A DNA stretch of 9,872 nt from Candidatus Thorarchaeota archaeon (GTDB taxonomy: Archaea > Asgardarchaeota > Thorarchaeia > Thorarchaeales > Thorarchaeaceae): the NCBI GenBank assembly GCA_016841005.1, contig JAEORG010000067.1:1-9872 (forward strand). The letters are read 5' to 3'. The position numbers were made by a program, and so were the translations under genes. This document shows, piece after piece, positions 1 through 6,223 of the stretch (the stretch's first letter is position 1; each line of letters opens with the position of its first letter). The notes beneath the pieces were generated by a model. That model was not told the DNA's origin. It was given only the letters and a program-made list of their open reading frames with translations, and did no database searches.

Positions 1-1
1 A

Positions 2-1306
2 TCTATCGTTTCAAACTTGATGAAATATACCAAAGAAGCAGGAATGAAACAGCTCTATTCATTCATCCGCAACAATGGTATACGTGTGAAGACCAAGATT
101 GGTGCGGGTCCTGCAATGGCACGCTTGCAGGAGAAATTGACATATCAATTCGCACCGCTACAGTTTTGGATGAGTTCTGGTAGAGCCTCTGGTTTACCAT
201 CACCTGTTTTCTTAACTAGATATGACAATGAGCTATTATACAAAAACTGTGTTAAGGCTGGACAACTGGCAGTTGACCCATGGTCTGGGACTGGATGGGA
301 GATGGTCAGCATGAACCTATTTCCGTATGCGCCTCACCTTGGATGGCATGCGGTGAATACAGGTCTTGGTCAGATGTCTAAGTTCTATGTTGCAACAAGT
401 GCAGGTGGTGCAATATCAACTGAACAGCTAGTCCAGATGGCTGGAGTATTCAAAGCAAATGGCTTTGCAGGAATGCCGAGCTACTTGAGGAATCGCTTCT
501 TCCGAAAGATGGCCGAAACTTCTGATTATAAGGCACCAGAGAAGGTAGTTGTACTACTAGCTGGAGAGAAAATATACGAACCAGTAGCAGACGATATCGA
601 ATCTATTCTAAAGGAGAAAGGCGCAAAGGAAGTTCAGATGATTGGGGGATATGCTTCATCAGAGAGTAAGTTTTCATTCGCGGCGCAATGTTACCGTCAT
701 GGGCCATATCACAATGTTTCACCTCTCATGCTTGCATTCGAGTTAATTAGATTCAATGATGATGGGACCTACGATTTCGTGGGTGAAGATGAATCTGGAT
801 ACATGTGTCTATTCCACATTGATGGTACTGGTACAGTCTTTGAAGGTTTCTTACTAGGTGATGTTGCGTCGCATCAAGGACGAGGAAAATGTCCCATATG
901 TGGTCTTGATGGTCCTCACTTTTGGGATATTGGTCGAACAAACGATGCTGAAACACAACTAGAAATAATGGGATTGAGCGAGAAGAAAATCAAAGGTGCC
1001 ACAGTAAATCTATCTGCTCTCAGAGCAGATTTACTGGCTCTACCTCAAATCGAAGAGCTCCAGATTGAAGTAGCAAAAGAAAACATGGATGATCCGTATA
1101 GTATGGATGTCCTTCGAGTCTACATAGCTCCAAAGGGACCAATGGATGCAGATTATGCATCTCTTATTGCGGAAGTCAAACATATGACAAAGAATAGTAC
1201 GGAAGTAACTCCTATGGTATCCATGATTGCATTTGAAAAACTTCTAGAAAAAGCAGGTGGAATGAAATTTATGGAAATATCTGATATCCGTCCTAAACCT
1301 GCATGA
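2..1306 (+). CDS. PaaK-like (phenylacetate-CoA ligase family) adenylate-forming enzyme, 5' end missing
   Basis: Predicted cytosolic enzyme that activates a carboxylic acid with ATP, possibly forming an acyl-CoA; the substrate cannot be read from sequence. Numbering from the TTG at 17: a degenerate phosphate-binding loop MSSGRASG lies at 52-59, a PSYL segment at 154-157, GEKIYEPVADDIE at 183-195, an adenine-site GGYASSES at 210-217, a C-rich CPICG at 292-296 before the hinge-like DIGRTND (304-310), and a C-terminal subdomain ending in MKFMEISDIRP, where K417 is in the place of the PaaK catalytic lysine. PaaK enzymes carry the phosphate loop near residue 95-100, about 45 residues later than here. 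The frame stays open to the left edge, so TTG 17 and ATG 20 are probably internal and the true start lies upstream. The usual SSGTTG loop reads SSGRASG, so catalysis may differ or be weak. Family call is firm, function is not. Confidence 0.8.
   Translation, partial: SIVSNLMKYTKEAGMKQLYSFIRNNGIRVKTKIGAGPAMARLQEKLTYQFAPLQFWMSSGRASGLPSPVFLTRYDNELLYKNCVKAGQLAVDPWSGTGWEMVSMNLFPYAPHLGWHAVNTGLGQMSKFYVATSAGGAISTEQLVQMAGVFKANGFAGMPSYLRNRFFRKMAETSDYKAPEKVVVLLAGEKIYEPVADDIESILKEKGAKEVQMIGGYASSESKFSFAAQCYRHGPYHNVSPLMLAFELIRFNDDGTYDFVGEDESGYMCLFHIDGTGTVFEGFLLGDVASHQGRGKCPICGLDGPHFWDIGRTNDAETQLEIMGLSEKKIKGATVNLSALRADLLALPQIEELQIEVAKENMDDPYSMDVLRVYIAPKGPMDADYASLIAEVKHMTKNSTEVTPMVSMIAFEKLLEKAGGMKFMEISDIRPKPA
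1003..1036 (+). repeat. Imperfect inverted repeat inside the PaaK-like gene
   Basis: CAGTAAA (1002-1008) and TCTGCTCT (1013-1020) are complemented by AGAGCAGA (1022-1029) and TTTACTG (1030-1036), giving about 15 potential base pairs around a four-base bulge (1009-1012) with a very tight loop. It lies wholly in coding sequence, and its effect is unknown. It could form an mRNA hairpin or be an accident of the codons. Confidence 0.45.
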
Positions 1307-1331
1307 ATTTCCTGAAACATCCTGCATAGAT

Positions 1332-1366
1332 GTTATAAGTCGCCGAGTCTGCATCTCTGTGAGAGG
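1332..1366 (+). promoter_or_regulatory. TATA-like box and Shine-Dalgarno site for the membrane protein gene
   Basis: GTTATAAG (1332-1339) lies in the 67-base gap after the PaaK-like gene and is the best TATA-box candidate there. Transcription about 25 bases downstream would begin near 1360. GAGAGG (1361-1366) sits seven bases before ATG 1374 and fits a Shine-Dalgarno site. A GTG at 1359 would instead give a leaderless start. Based on position and base content only. Confidence 0.45.
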
Positions 1367-1373
1367 ATTCTAC

Positions 1374-2336
1374 ATGGCGATAGATTTCGATGAAGGACCA
1401 TCTCGCGAAGGGCAGGGGCAAGCCAATTATTCTTTGAGTGCTACACAGCTTGTTTCTCGGACCTTTGGTGTGTGGATAAAGAAACTACCCCTCTACCTTG
1501 TAATTCTAGGAGGGTTTTTAGTATTATTTCAAATACTAGAGATTGCTGTCGGTTACTTTGTTTTTGGTGAGATATACTCTGGAGGATTGTTAAGTGATCC
1601 AACCTCCTTTATGACGCAAATTATCTATTACTCCCTTTATCCCTCTTCTATGCCTGAAGAGTTTTGGCTCCTGATTTCTGTGTCAGGAATCTTCTTAGTA
1701 TTACGATTGATTGTTCTTGCTGTTGTTGTTGGCGCTGTAATTAAACTCGCAATAAGTAGTTACACAAGTGATACCGGCGACCTAGGTTCAAGCATTTCTT
1801 CAGCATTTAGTAGAGTCATTCCTATGGTCATTGCTATTTTTATCATCAATATGATTGTGGCAGTTTTAATCGCACCTGGGACTGCAATGCTGACTGGTGC
1901 ATTAGATCTAATTGACCCTAGTGATCCTTATTCCATGGCTGGCTTTGAAGAACTAATGAGTGCTATGGGATTAACAATGGTCATGATGATTCCAGTTTTA
2001 TTCATTGTCGTCCGGCTTGCTCCTATATACGCAGTAATTTCTGAGGAAGATGTTTCTGCAACTGAAGGTTTCTCAAGGGCATACGATATCACTGGTGGAA
2101 ACTTTCTGCATATATTTGGCGGATGGTTTTTGCTTTATATTATAAAGATCATATTGGATATAGGTATCAGTGTGTTAGCAGACCCTCTCGTCGCTGGTCT
2201 TGGTACAAGTTTAGGATTAGCCATCTATAACCTTCTAAGTCTCTGGATCTTGACACCATTAGATTTCATTTTCTTCGCAGTTCTCTATATGGATCTTGAG
2301 TCTCGTTCAAGAGGAGGTCCGTCAGCATACTGGTGA
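1374..2336 (+). CDS. Six-helix integral membrane protein, GPDPase_memb-like
   Basis: A 320-residue membrane protein of unknown function. It has a charged, Gly/Gln-containing N-terminus (1-20) without a signal peptide, then about six hydrophobic segments near 40-63, 98-126, 149-170, 198-221, 245-268 and 280-305, and a short polar C-tail (ESRSRGGPSAYW). The pattern SATQLVSRTFGVWIKKLP before the first helix, and the amphipathic ISEEDVSATEGFSRAYDITGG stretch (223-242) before the fifth, resemble the membrane domain found with glycerophosphodiester phosphodiesterases and in many stand-alone archaeal proteins. No catalytic domain is attached, so an enzyme activity should not be assumed. ATG 1374 is chosen because GAGAGG precedes it by seven bases; GTG 1359 would add five residues. 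It is monocistronic and ends at a strong hairpin terminator. Confidence 0.75.
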   Translation: MAIDFDEGPSREGQGQANYSLSATQLVSRTFGVWIKKLPLYLVILGGFLVLFQILEIAVGYFVFGEIYSGGLLSDPTSFMTQIIYYSLYPSSMPEEFWLLISVSGIFLVLRLIVLAVVVGAVIKLAISSYTSDTGDLGSSISSAFSRVIPMVIAIFIINMIVAVLIAPGTAMLTGALDLIDPSDPYSMAGFEELMSAMGLTMVMMIPVLFIVVRLAPIYAVISEEDVSATEGFSRAYDITGGNFLHIFGGWFLLYIIKIILDIGISVLADPLVAGLGTSLGLAIYNLLSLWILTPLDFIFFAVLYMDLESRSRGGPSAYW

Positions 2337-2373
2337 AAACTGAAAAATTTGATACTTGAAAAAGAAACAGAAG

Positions 2374-2410
2374 TCCGGGGAAGATTCCCCGGATATCTCT
2401 ATTTTATTTC
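2374..2410. terminator. Bidirectional hairpin terminator between convergent genes
   Basis: TCCGGGGAA (2374-2382) and TTCCCCGGA (2385-2393) form a perfect nine-base-pair stem around GA. On the plus strand it is followed by the T-rich run TCTCTATTTTATTTC. On the minus strand it is followed by TTCTGTTTCTTTTTC. It lies 37 bases after the membrane protein stop and about 10 bases after the GTPase stop, so it can serve both. Archaeal termination usually needs only a U-tract, so a hairpin this regular stands out. Confidence 0.85.
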
Positions 2411-3735
2411 AGATTATGTTTCTTAACGAACTCTTGAAGAACATCTTGAAGGTCCGGTTTTCCGATTTCTTGCAAGTCATATCTTATTCTAGTATTAGGT
2501 TTGTTTATGTTGATGAGTTTTGCAAGGTTAATAGGTGTACCAATAACAATAGCATCGACATCAGCTTTATTGATTGTCTGCTCAAGCTCTTCCATCTGTT
2601 TCTTCCCGTATCCCATTGCAGGGAGAACATCTTCCAAATGGCCATATTTTTCGAACGTTTCTTCAATACTGCCAACAGCATATGGTCTCGGGTCGACAAT
2701 AGTCGCTCCTGCTTTTCTCGCTGCTATATATCCGGCTCCATATGGCATTTCACCATGAGTCACTGTTGGGCCATCTTCAACTACAATCACTCTTTTCCCT
2801 CTGATTACACTAATGTCTTCTATTCCAACTGGTGATGCTGCATCTATTATCGTTGCATCTGGATTACTCATCATGATGCTCTCACGTACAAACTCGACAT
2901 CTTCATAGTCTGCAGTATCGATTTTATTAATCACAACCACATCAGCCATTTTCAGATTTGTTTCTCCAGGATAGTAGCTTATCTCATGACCCGGTCTAAG
3001 TGGGTCTGTAATTACTATAAGAAGATCTGGTCTGTAGAATGGAAAGTCGTTATTTCCTCCATCCCAAGTAATCACGTCGGCTTCCTGTTCAGCTTGTTCC
3101 AGAATCTTACCATAATCAACACCTGCATAGAGAATTACCCCCATGTTGATCATCGGCTCATATTCTTCTCTCTCCTCGATTGTGCATCGATACTTATCTA
3201 AATCTTCGAGCTTTTCGTAGCGTTGGGCAATCTGAGTAGTTAGATCCGGATCGTAGGGCATCGGGTGTCGGATATTAACTGGTTTTAGTCCTAGGTCCAA
3301 GAGAATCTGATTCACTCTCCTAGAGGTCTGACTTTTTCCACATCCAGTCCTTACTGCGCATACTGCTACGACTGGTTTGCTGCTTTTTATCATGGTTGTA
3401 TCTGTACCCATTAGACGTATATCAGCACCTAAAGCGTTAACCCAAGCAATCTTGTGACCTACTGTGTCGTAGGGCAAGTCTGAATATGCAAGGATGCATT
3501 GCTCTACCTGGAACTTCTCAATCAATTCCGGAAGTTTTTCTTCTGGGTAGATTTTGATCCCTTCAGGGTATAGACTCCCAGAGAGTTCAGGTGGATATAT
3601 TCTGTCCTCAATACCCGGTATTTGTTCAGCTGTGAAGGCTACAACCTCATAGTCCTCATTATTTCGAAAATATACGTTGAAGTTATGGAAGTCGCGGCCT
3701 GCAGCTCCCATAATAATGACTTTCTTTCTGCTCAT
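2404..3735 (-). CDS. Cyclic 2,3-diphosphoglycerate synthetase family GTPase (COG2403-like)
   Basis: A 443-residue cytosolic P-loop protein of the family that includes methanogen cyclic 2,3-diphosphoglycerate synthetase; many relatives occur in organisms not known to make that solute, so the substrate is open. An N-terminal Rossmann-like segment starts with KKVIIMGAAGRDFHNFNVYF (4-23). The Walker A loop is AVRTGCGKS (127-135), followed by the Q-T-S-R-R stretch seen in the family. WDGGNNDFPF (224-233) lies in the region expected for Walker B, NKID (270-273) is the guanine-specificity-type motif, and VVEDGPTVTHGEMPYGAG (318-335) is a conserved family segment. The frame is open up to 3954, but ATG 3735 is the start: GGTGGT sits five bases upstream and homology begins there, while the extra 73 residues look like translated leader. 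The key motifs are intact. Confidence 0.85.
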   Translation of the reverse strand: MSRKKVIIMGAAGRDFHNFNVYFRNNEDYEVVAFTAEQIPGIEDRIYPPELSGSLYPEGIKIYPEEKLPELIEKFQVEQCILAYSDLPYDTVGHKIAWVNALGADIRLMGTDTTMIKSSKPVVAVCAVRTGCGKSQTSRRVNQILLDLGLKPVNIRHPMPYDPDLTTQIAQRYEKLEDLDKYRCTIEEREEYEPMINMGVILYAGVDYGKILEQAEQEADVITWDGGNNDFPFYRPDLLIVITDPLRPGHEISYYPGETNLKMADVVVINKIDTADYEDVEFVRESIMMSNPDATIIDAASPVGIEDISVIRGKRVIVVEDGPTVTHGEMPYGAGYIAARKAGATIVDPRPYAVGSIEETFEKYGHLEDVLPAMGYGKKQMEELEQTINKADVDAIVIGTPINLAKLININKPNTRIRYDLQEIGKPDLQDVLQEFVKKHNLK

Positions 3736-3740
3736 AGAAA

Positions 3741-3746
3741 CCACCA
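3741..3746 (-). promoter_or_regulatory. Shine-Dalgarno site fixing the GTPase start
   Basis: On the minus strand the mRNA reads GGTGGTTTCT then ATG, placing GGTGGT five bases from the start at 3735. A CCAC-TTG-GTGG mini-hairpin (3741-3751) could partly cover it, but a four-base stem is weak evidence of regulation. Confidence 0.6.
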
Positions 3747-3768
3747 AGTGGGACCAAGGGTCTAATCT

Positions 3769-3792
3769 ACACCGAGAGCCTTGAAGCGGTGT
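3769..3792 (-). repeat. Small inverted repeat in the probable leader of the GTPase gene
   Basis: ACACCG (3769-3774) and CGGTGT (3787-3792) are perfect complements separated by 12 bases, 33-57 bases upstream of the GTPase start. On the minus strand it could be an mRNA hairpin or an operator. I find no clear TATA box for this gene; TTTCTTAA (3793-3800 region, minus strand) is a weak candidate. Confidence 0.3.
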
Positions 3793-3911
3793 TAAGAAAT
3801 TGTCGGTACCGGTCGTCTTATGAGATATCATTGAATGTGCGAAGGGGTTTACTAGATATTCAACATACTTTTCCATAAATCGACAAGCTTTTAGAAAAAT
3901 ACTGCCCACCC

Positions 3912-3941
3912 TTTTTCGAAAGTGAAAAGCCTCTCGAAAAA
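3912..3941. promoter_or_regulatory. Inverted repeat, candidate operator upstream of the E2F-like gene
   Basis: TTTTTCGA (3912-3919) is repeated in inverted orientation as TCGAAAAA (3934-3941). The arm centres are 22 bp apart, two helical turns, which suits a dimeric regulator. The dyad ends about 19 bp before the TATA-like box of the downstream gene, an activator-like or operator position. The left arm also sits in a self-complementary TTTCGAAA. Whether the regulator binds its own promoter is inference. Confidence 0.4.
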
Positions 3942-3959
3942 TCGGAAGTAACACAAATC

Positions 3960-3968
3960 GTTAAATAC
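3960..3968 (+). promoter_or_regulatory. TATA-like box of the E2F-like gene
   Basis: GTTAAATAC is centred 22 bases before ATG 3986, and no GGAGG/GGTGG-like site lies between them. This spacing implies a leaderless or nearly leaderless transcript, common in archaea. Confidence 0.5.
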
Positions 3969-3985
3969 TAGCTACGAGAAACGAT

Positions 3986-4588
3986 ATGGAAGATGCTGAG
4001 AGGAGCCTAACGACAGCGTCTGTATGGGGTGCATTTGTGAAACTTGTTAATCTAGCTAGAAACTCTATTGCTATTCTCAAGACACATGGAGAAGAAGGAA
4101 TTAGAAGCGACGAGCTAGCTGAACTGTTAGGCGTACCCAAAAGAAGAGTCTATGATGTGGTTGCAGTTCTTAAGTCTCTTGACCATGTTGAAACCAAACG
4201 AAGGTTCAATGGAACCACTGTTACCTGGATTGATAGATCAAAGGATTATGTTTCTAGAACCGAATATGAGAGTCTGAAAGATAGGCTCAATGAAGAAACA
4301 GCTGCTAGGAAAGACCTTCAGACGCAACTAGCTGAAACAAAGGAGCAACTTCGTATAACTCGATCAAAGCTTAGAATGGATGTGCAAGCAGTAGAGAGCG
4401 CGGATAAAACTGAGTTCAACACTACACATCTTCGAATACGAGCATTGTCAAGTAGAGGTTTCAAAAGAGTAACTGATTCAGGACTCGAGGCAATGGTTGA
4501 AACATACGAGCCTGGAATTGTGGTTGATCCAAGAGAAATTGAAGTTGATGAAAGCGAGGCTATATTGAAGAATCTTCAGAAGCCCTGA
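3986..4588 (+). CDS. E2F/DP-like winged-helix transcription regulator with coiled coil
   Basis: A 200-residue probable DNA-binding protein. Residues about 17-82 form a winged helix whose recognition region, LAELLGVPKRRVYDVVAVLK (44-63) then SLDHVETKRRF, closely follows the eukaryotic E2F/DP pattern LA..L.V.KRRIYDI.NVLE.I.LIEKK. It includes the RRxYD motif (R53, R54, Y56, D57) that in E2F and DP contacts DNA, and a wing ending in TTVTWID (77-83), in the place of the E2F wing's SIQWKG. A coiled coil follows at about 90-130 (YESLKDRLNEETAARKDLQT onward), the same order as the DNA-binding domain and leucine-zipper dimerisation region of E2F. The C-terminal 70 residues are acidic and unrecognised; no transactivation or Rb-binding motif is visible. 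ATG 3986 is preceded by a TATA-like box and no SD site. A generic archaeal winged helix that converged on RRxYD is the alternative. Targets are unknown. Confidence 0.7.
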   Translation: MEDAERSLTTASVWGAFVKLVNLARNSIAILKTHGEEGIRSDELAELLGVPKRRVYDVVAVLKSLDHVETKRRFNGTTVTWIDRSKDYVSRTEYESLKDRLNEETAARKDLQTQLAETKEQLRITRSKLRMDVQAVESADKTEFNTTHLRIRALSSRGFKRVTDSGLEAMVETYEPGIVVDPREIEVDESEAILKNLQKP

Positions 4589-4591
4589 AGC

Positions 4592-4972
4592 TTACTCTGC
4601 GAACCGAATGGTTACCGAACTTCCCCTTCGTACAGTTGAGATATTATCAATAGTTCTTTCATCAGAGCTTACGTAGCCTATAACATTGACAGGACTAAAT
4701 GTGTTCATATCTTGAACATAGATACATAGAGAATCACCAAGCGGCATATATGCAATATCTCCTCGTTTGACTGATTTTACAGGTTTGAGATTTCCTTTGG
4801 AAATTCCTAAGAGTATCTTCATCTCTCCTCGAAGAAATGCTGCCTTTGAATTGTAGGGAAGTTTTACTTTGATATCTTCAATAATCAATGGGCCTTTTAC
4901 ACGATCAAAAATCGCTTTAACTATGAAATCTTCCTCAAAAACAAATTCGAACAATATCTCGCTCTCTCTCAT
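4592..4972 (-). CDS. Cyclophilin-like fold protein (PF04126/TM1367-like)
   Basis: A 126-residue small cytosolic protein of a family that shares the cyclophilin beta-barrel but is not known to be a proline isomerase. Recognisable pieces are the KGPLIIEDIKVKLPYNSKAAFLRGE region, KRGDIAYMPLGDSLCIYV in the place of the family's GDIAYWPPGNALCIFFG hallmark, and SPVNVIGYVSSDE near the C-terminus matching the family's SPVN.IG ending. The tryptophan and phenylalanine/glycine residues usual in the hallmark are replaced here. The biological role is unknown. No SD site precedes ATG 4972; a GTG at 4979-4981 would add three residues and falls where transcription from the TATA-like box should begin. The gene converges on the E2F-like gene with only three bases between stop codons. 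Confidence 0.65.
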   Translation of the reverse strand: MRESEILFEFVFEEDFIVKAIFDRVKGPLIIEDIKVKLPYNSKAAFLRGEMKILLGISKGNLKPVKSVKRGDIAYMPLGDSLCIYVQDMNTFSPVNVIGYVSSDERTIDNISTVRRGSSVTIRFAE

Positions 4973-5002
4973 GCACTTCACATATTTCTTGACACAACTC
5001 CC

Positions 5003-5011
5003 TCTAAAAAC
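5003..5011 (-). promoter_or_regulatory. TATA-like box for the cyclophilin-like gene
   Basis: On the minus strand this reads GTTTTTAGA. Its centre is about 26 bases before GTG 4981 and 35 before ATG 4972. Without a visible SD site this suggests a leaderless or very short-leader mRNA. Confidence 0.4.
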
Positions 5012-5037
5012 TACTTTGCTTTGCCTGCTCTGAAAAG

Positions 5038-5047
5038 GCTTAATTGG
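5038..5047 (+). promoter_or_regulatory. TATA-like box for the vWA operon
   Basis: GCTTAATTGG is the only TATA-like stretch before the operon's first gene. Initiation about 24-26 bases on would fall near 5067, where an in-frame TTG occurs. Together with the minus-strand box at 5003-5011 it makes the roughly 85-base gap a compact divergent promoter. Confidence 0.35.
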
Positions 5048-5057
5048 TCACATACAT

Positions 5058-6209
5058 TTGATACCCTTGGGGTGGATAGGGATTCACGTCGCAAAATTGG
5101 AAGTCGCATTTGTAGTAGACACAACCGGGTCAATGAAAGATGATATTAGAGCTGTGAAAGATTCATTATTTGATATCGTAGATAAAATTGTATCCAAGAC
5201 AGAGGGTCTCTCAATCCGTTTCGGGATTGTATCATATAGAGACCATCCTCCACAGGATCGTACATACGTTACTAGAGTGTTTGATTTCTCTTCAAAGATT
5301 AAGGATGTACATACTGAAATATCACGCCTAAGGCCTTCTGAGGGTGGAGATACACCTGAAGCTGTAGCTGATGGACTATATGATGCGCGCACAAAACTTA
5401 GCTGGGAAAGAGATGCTTACAAGGTTCTTCTACTAGTTGGTGATGCACCACCTCACGGACGTCTATATAATTCACTAAGTGATGACCACTTTCCGGATGG
5501 ATGTCCTAGAGGTCATGATCCTTGTAGAGAAGTTCAGGACTTAGCGGGAGAATATGGAACCACTATTTTCGTCTTCGTAATTGGCTGTAATCCACTAGTT
5601 GAGGAATCATTCAGGAAAATTGCCTCCTCTATTGAGAATGGTCAATACTTCTCTTTATCAAGGGCTCATGAACTGCCTGAAGCAATCCTTAGTATTCTTG
5701 AGGGAGTTAGTGACCTCATTGAAGAAGATAGGAAGGTTTTGAATTACTATGAAGCAAATGATGGTGTATTTGAGATAGGAAAGGCTGCTGATGAACTGAA
5801 GATGGAACTCCGCCAGCTCAAGATTTCCCTTTCTCGATTATTAGAACTTGAACGTATTCCACGATGGCCAAAGGGAAGACCATTGTCTCCAGATAAAATG
5901 GGTATTGAGGTTTCTCTTGGTGATGTCCCTGACGCTCTTATTGCTGGTAGAGCCTTCAACTATAGGATGCGAGTAAAGAATCCAAGTGCATCTGTTCTCG
6001 GGATAAGAGTAATCGTTACTCTTGTTACAGATGAGGGTGTGTCAGAGATTACAAACGAACAACATGAGATTAATCCTAGGGATGACCGCATGATTGAGAT
6101 GAGCCTAGTCCCTATGACTGAATCAAAAGAAAAGGCCAGCCTTCGAGTCGAAGTATTCTATGGTTCAAAGGCGGTTGCCCAAAAAATATACACAACTAGA
6201 GTCTATTGA
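5058..6209 (+). CDS. vWA-domain protein with intact MIDAS, winged-helix-like and Ig-like C-terminal parts
   Basis: First gene of the vWA operon; up to 383 residues, cytosolic, no signal peptide or membrane helix. The vWA domain (about 13-215) has a complete metal-ion-dependent adhesion site: D21-T-T23-G-S25, T99 in GGDTPEAV, and D129 in VGDAPPHG. The stretches SYRDHPPQDRTYVT and DDHFPDGCPRGHDPC match the vWA subtype seen in Dictyostelium VwkA alpha-kinase, but no kinase domain is present. A helical, winged-helix-like segment follows (226-275), then a beta-rich Ig-like region (283-383). vWA domains mostly bind protein partners through the metal, so a scaffold or ligand-binding role is likely. 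The start is uncertain: no ATG occurs between the upstream in-frame stop (5040-5042) and the domain, leaving TTG at 5058, 5067 or 5097; the vWA core requires most of the sequence after 5097. Confidence 0.8.
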   Translation: MIPLGWIGIHVAKLEVAFVVDTTGSMKDDIRAVKDSLFDIVDKIVSKTEGLSIRFGIVSYRDHPPQDRTYVTRVFDFSSKIKDVHTEISRLRPSEGGDTPEAVADGLYDARTKLSWERDAYKVLLLVGDAPPHGRLYNSLSDDHFPDGCPRGHDPCREVQDLAGEYGTTIFVFVIGCNPLVEESFRKIASSIENGQYFSLSRAHELPEAILSILEGVSDLIEEDRKVLNYYEANDGVFEIGKAADELKMELRQLKISLSRLLELERIPRWPKGRPLSPDKMGIEVSLGDVPDALIAGRAFNYRMRVKNPSASVLGIRVIVTLVTDEGVSEITNEQHEINPRDDRMIEMSLVPMTESKEKASLRVEVFYGSKAVAQKIYTTRVY

Positions 6210-6211
6210 AT

Positions 6212-6216
6212 GGTGG
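6212..6216 (+). promoter_or_regulatory. Shine-Dalgarno site deciding the start of the second operon gene
   Basis: GGTGG lies seven bases before TTG 6224 and just after the stop of the preceding gene. This favours TTG 6224 over the upstream TTG 6206, which overlaps that stop and would translate the SD site itself. Confidence 0.65.
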
Positions 6217-6223
6217 ACATATA

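Noticed and set aside
905..921. Zinc ribbon suggested by CPICG in the PaaK-like protein
   Set aside because: Only one Cys-x-x-Cys pair is present, and a PC.CG-type segment at this place is usual in PaaK-family enzymes.
2356..2835. 159-codon plus-strand frame after the membrane protein
   Set aside because: It runs through the terminator hairpin and antisense to the strongly conserved GTPase; composition is Cys/Phe/Ser-rich nonsense with no recognisable domain.
3912..3941. Canonical E2F site (TTTSSCGC) in the regulator's promoter
   Set aside because: The arms read TTTTTCGA and lack the GCGC core, so I kept only the neutral claim of an inverted repeat.
3736..3954. 73-residue N-terminal extension of the GTPase reading frame
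   Set aside because: Residues look like translated leader, the GGTGGT site and family homology both place the start at 3735, and the extension would cover the dyad region upstream of the divergent gene.
5058..6209. Alpha-kinase function for the first vWA protein, by analogy with VwkA
   Set aside because: Similarity is limited to the vWA domain; the C-terminal part has no kinase motifs.
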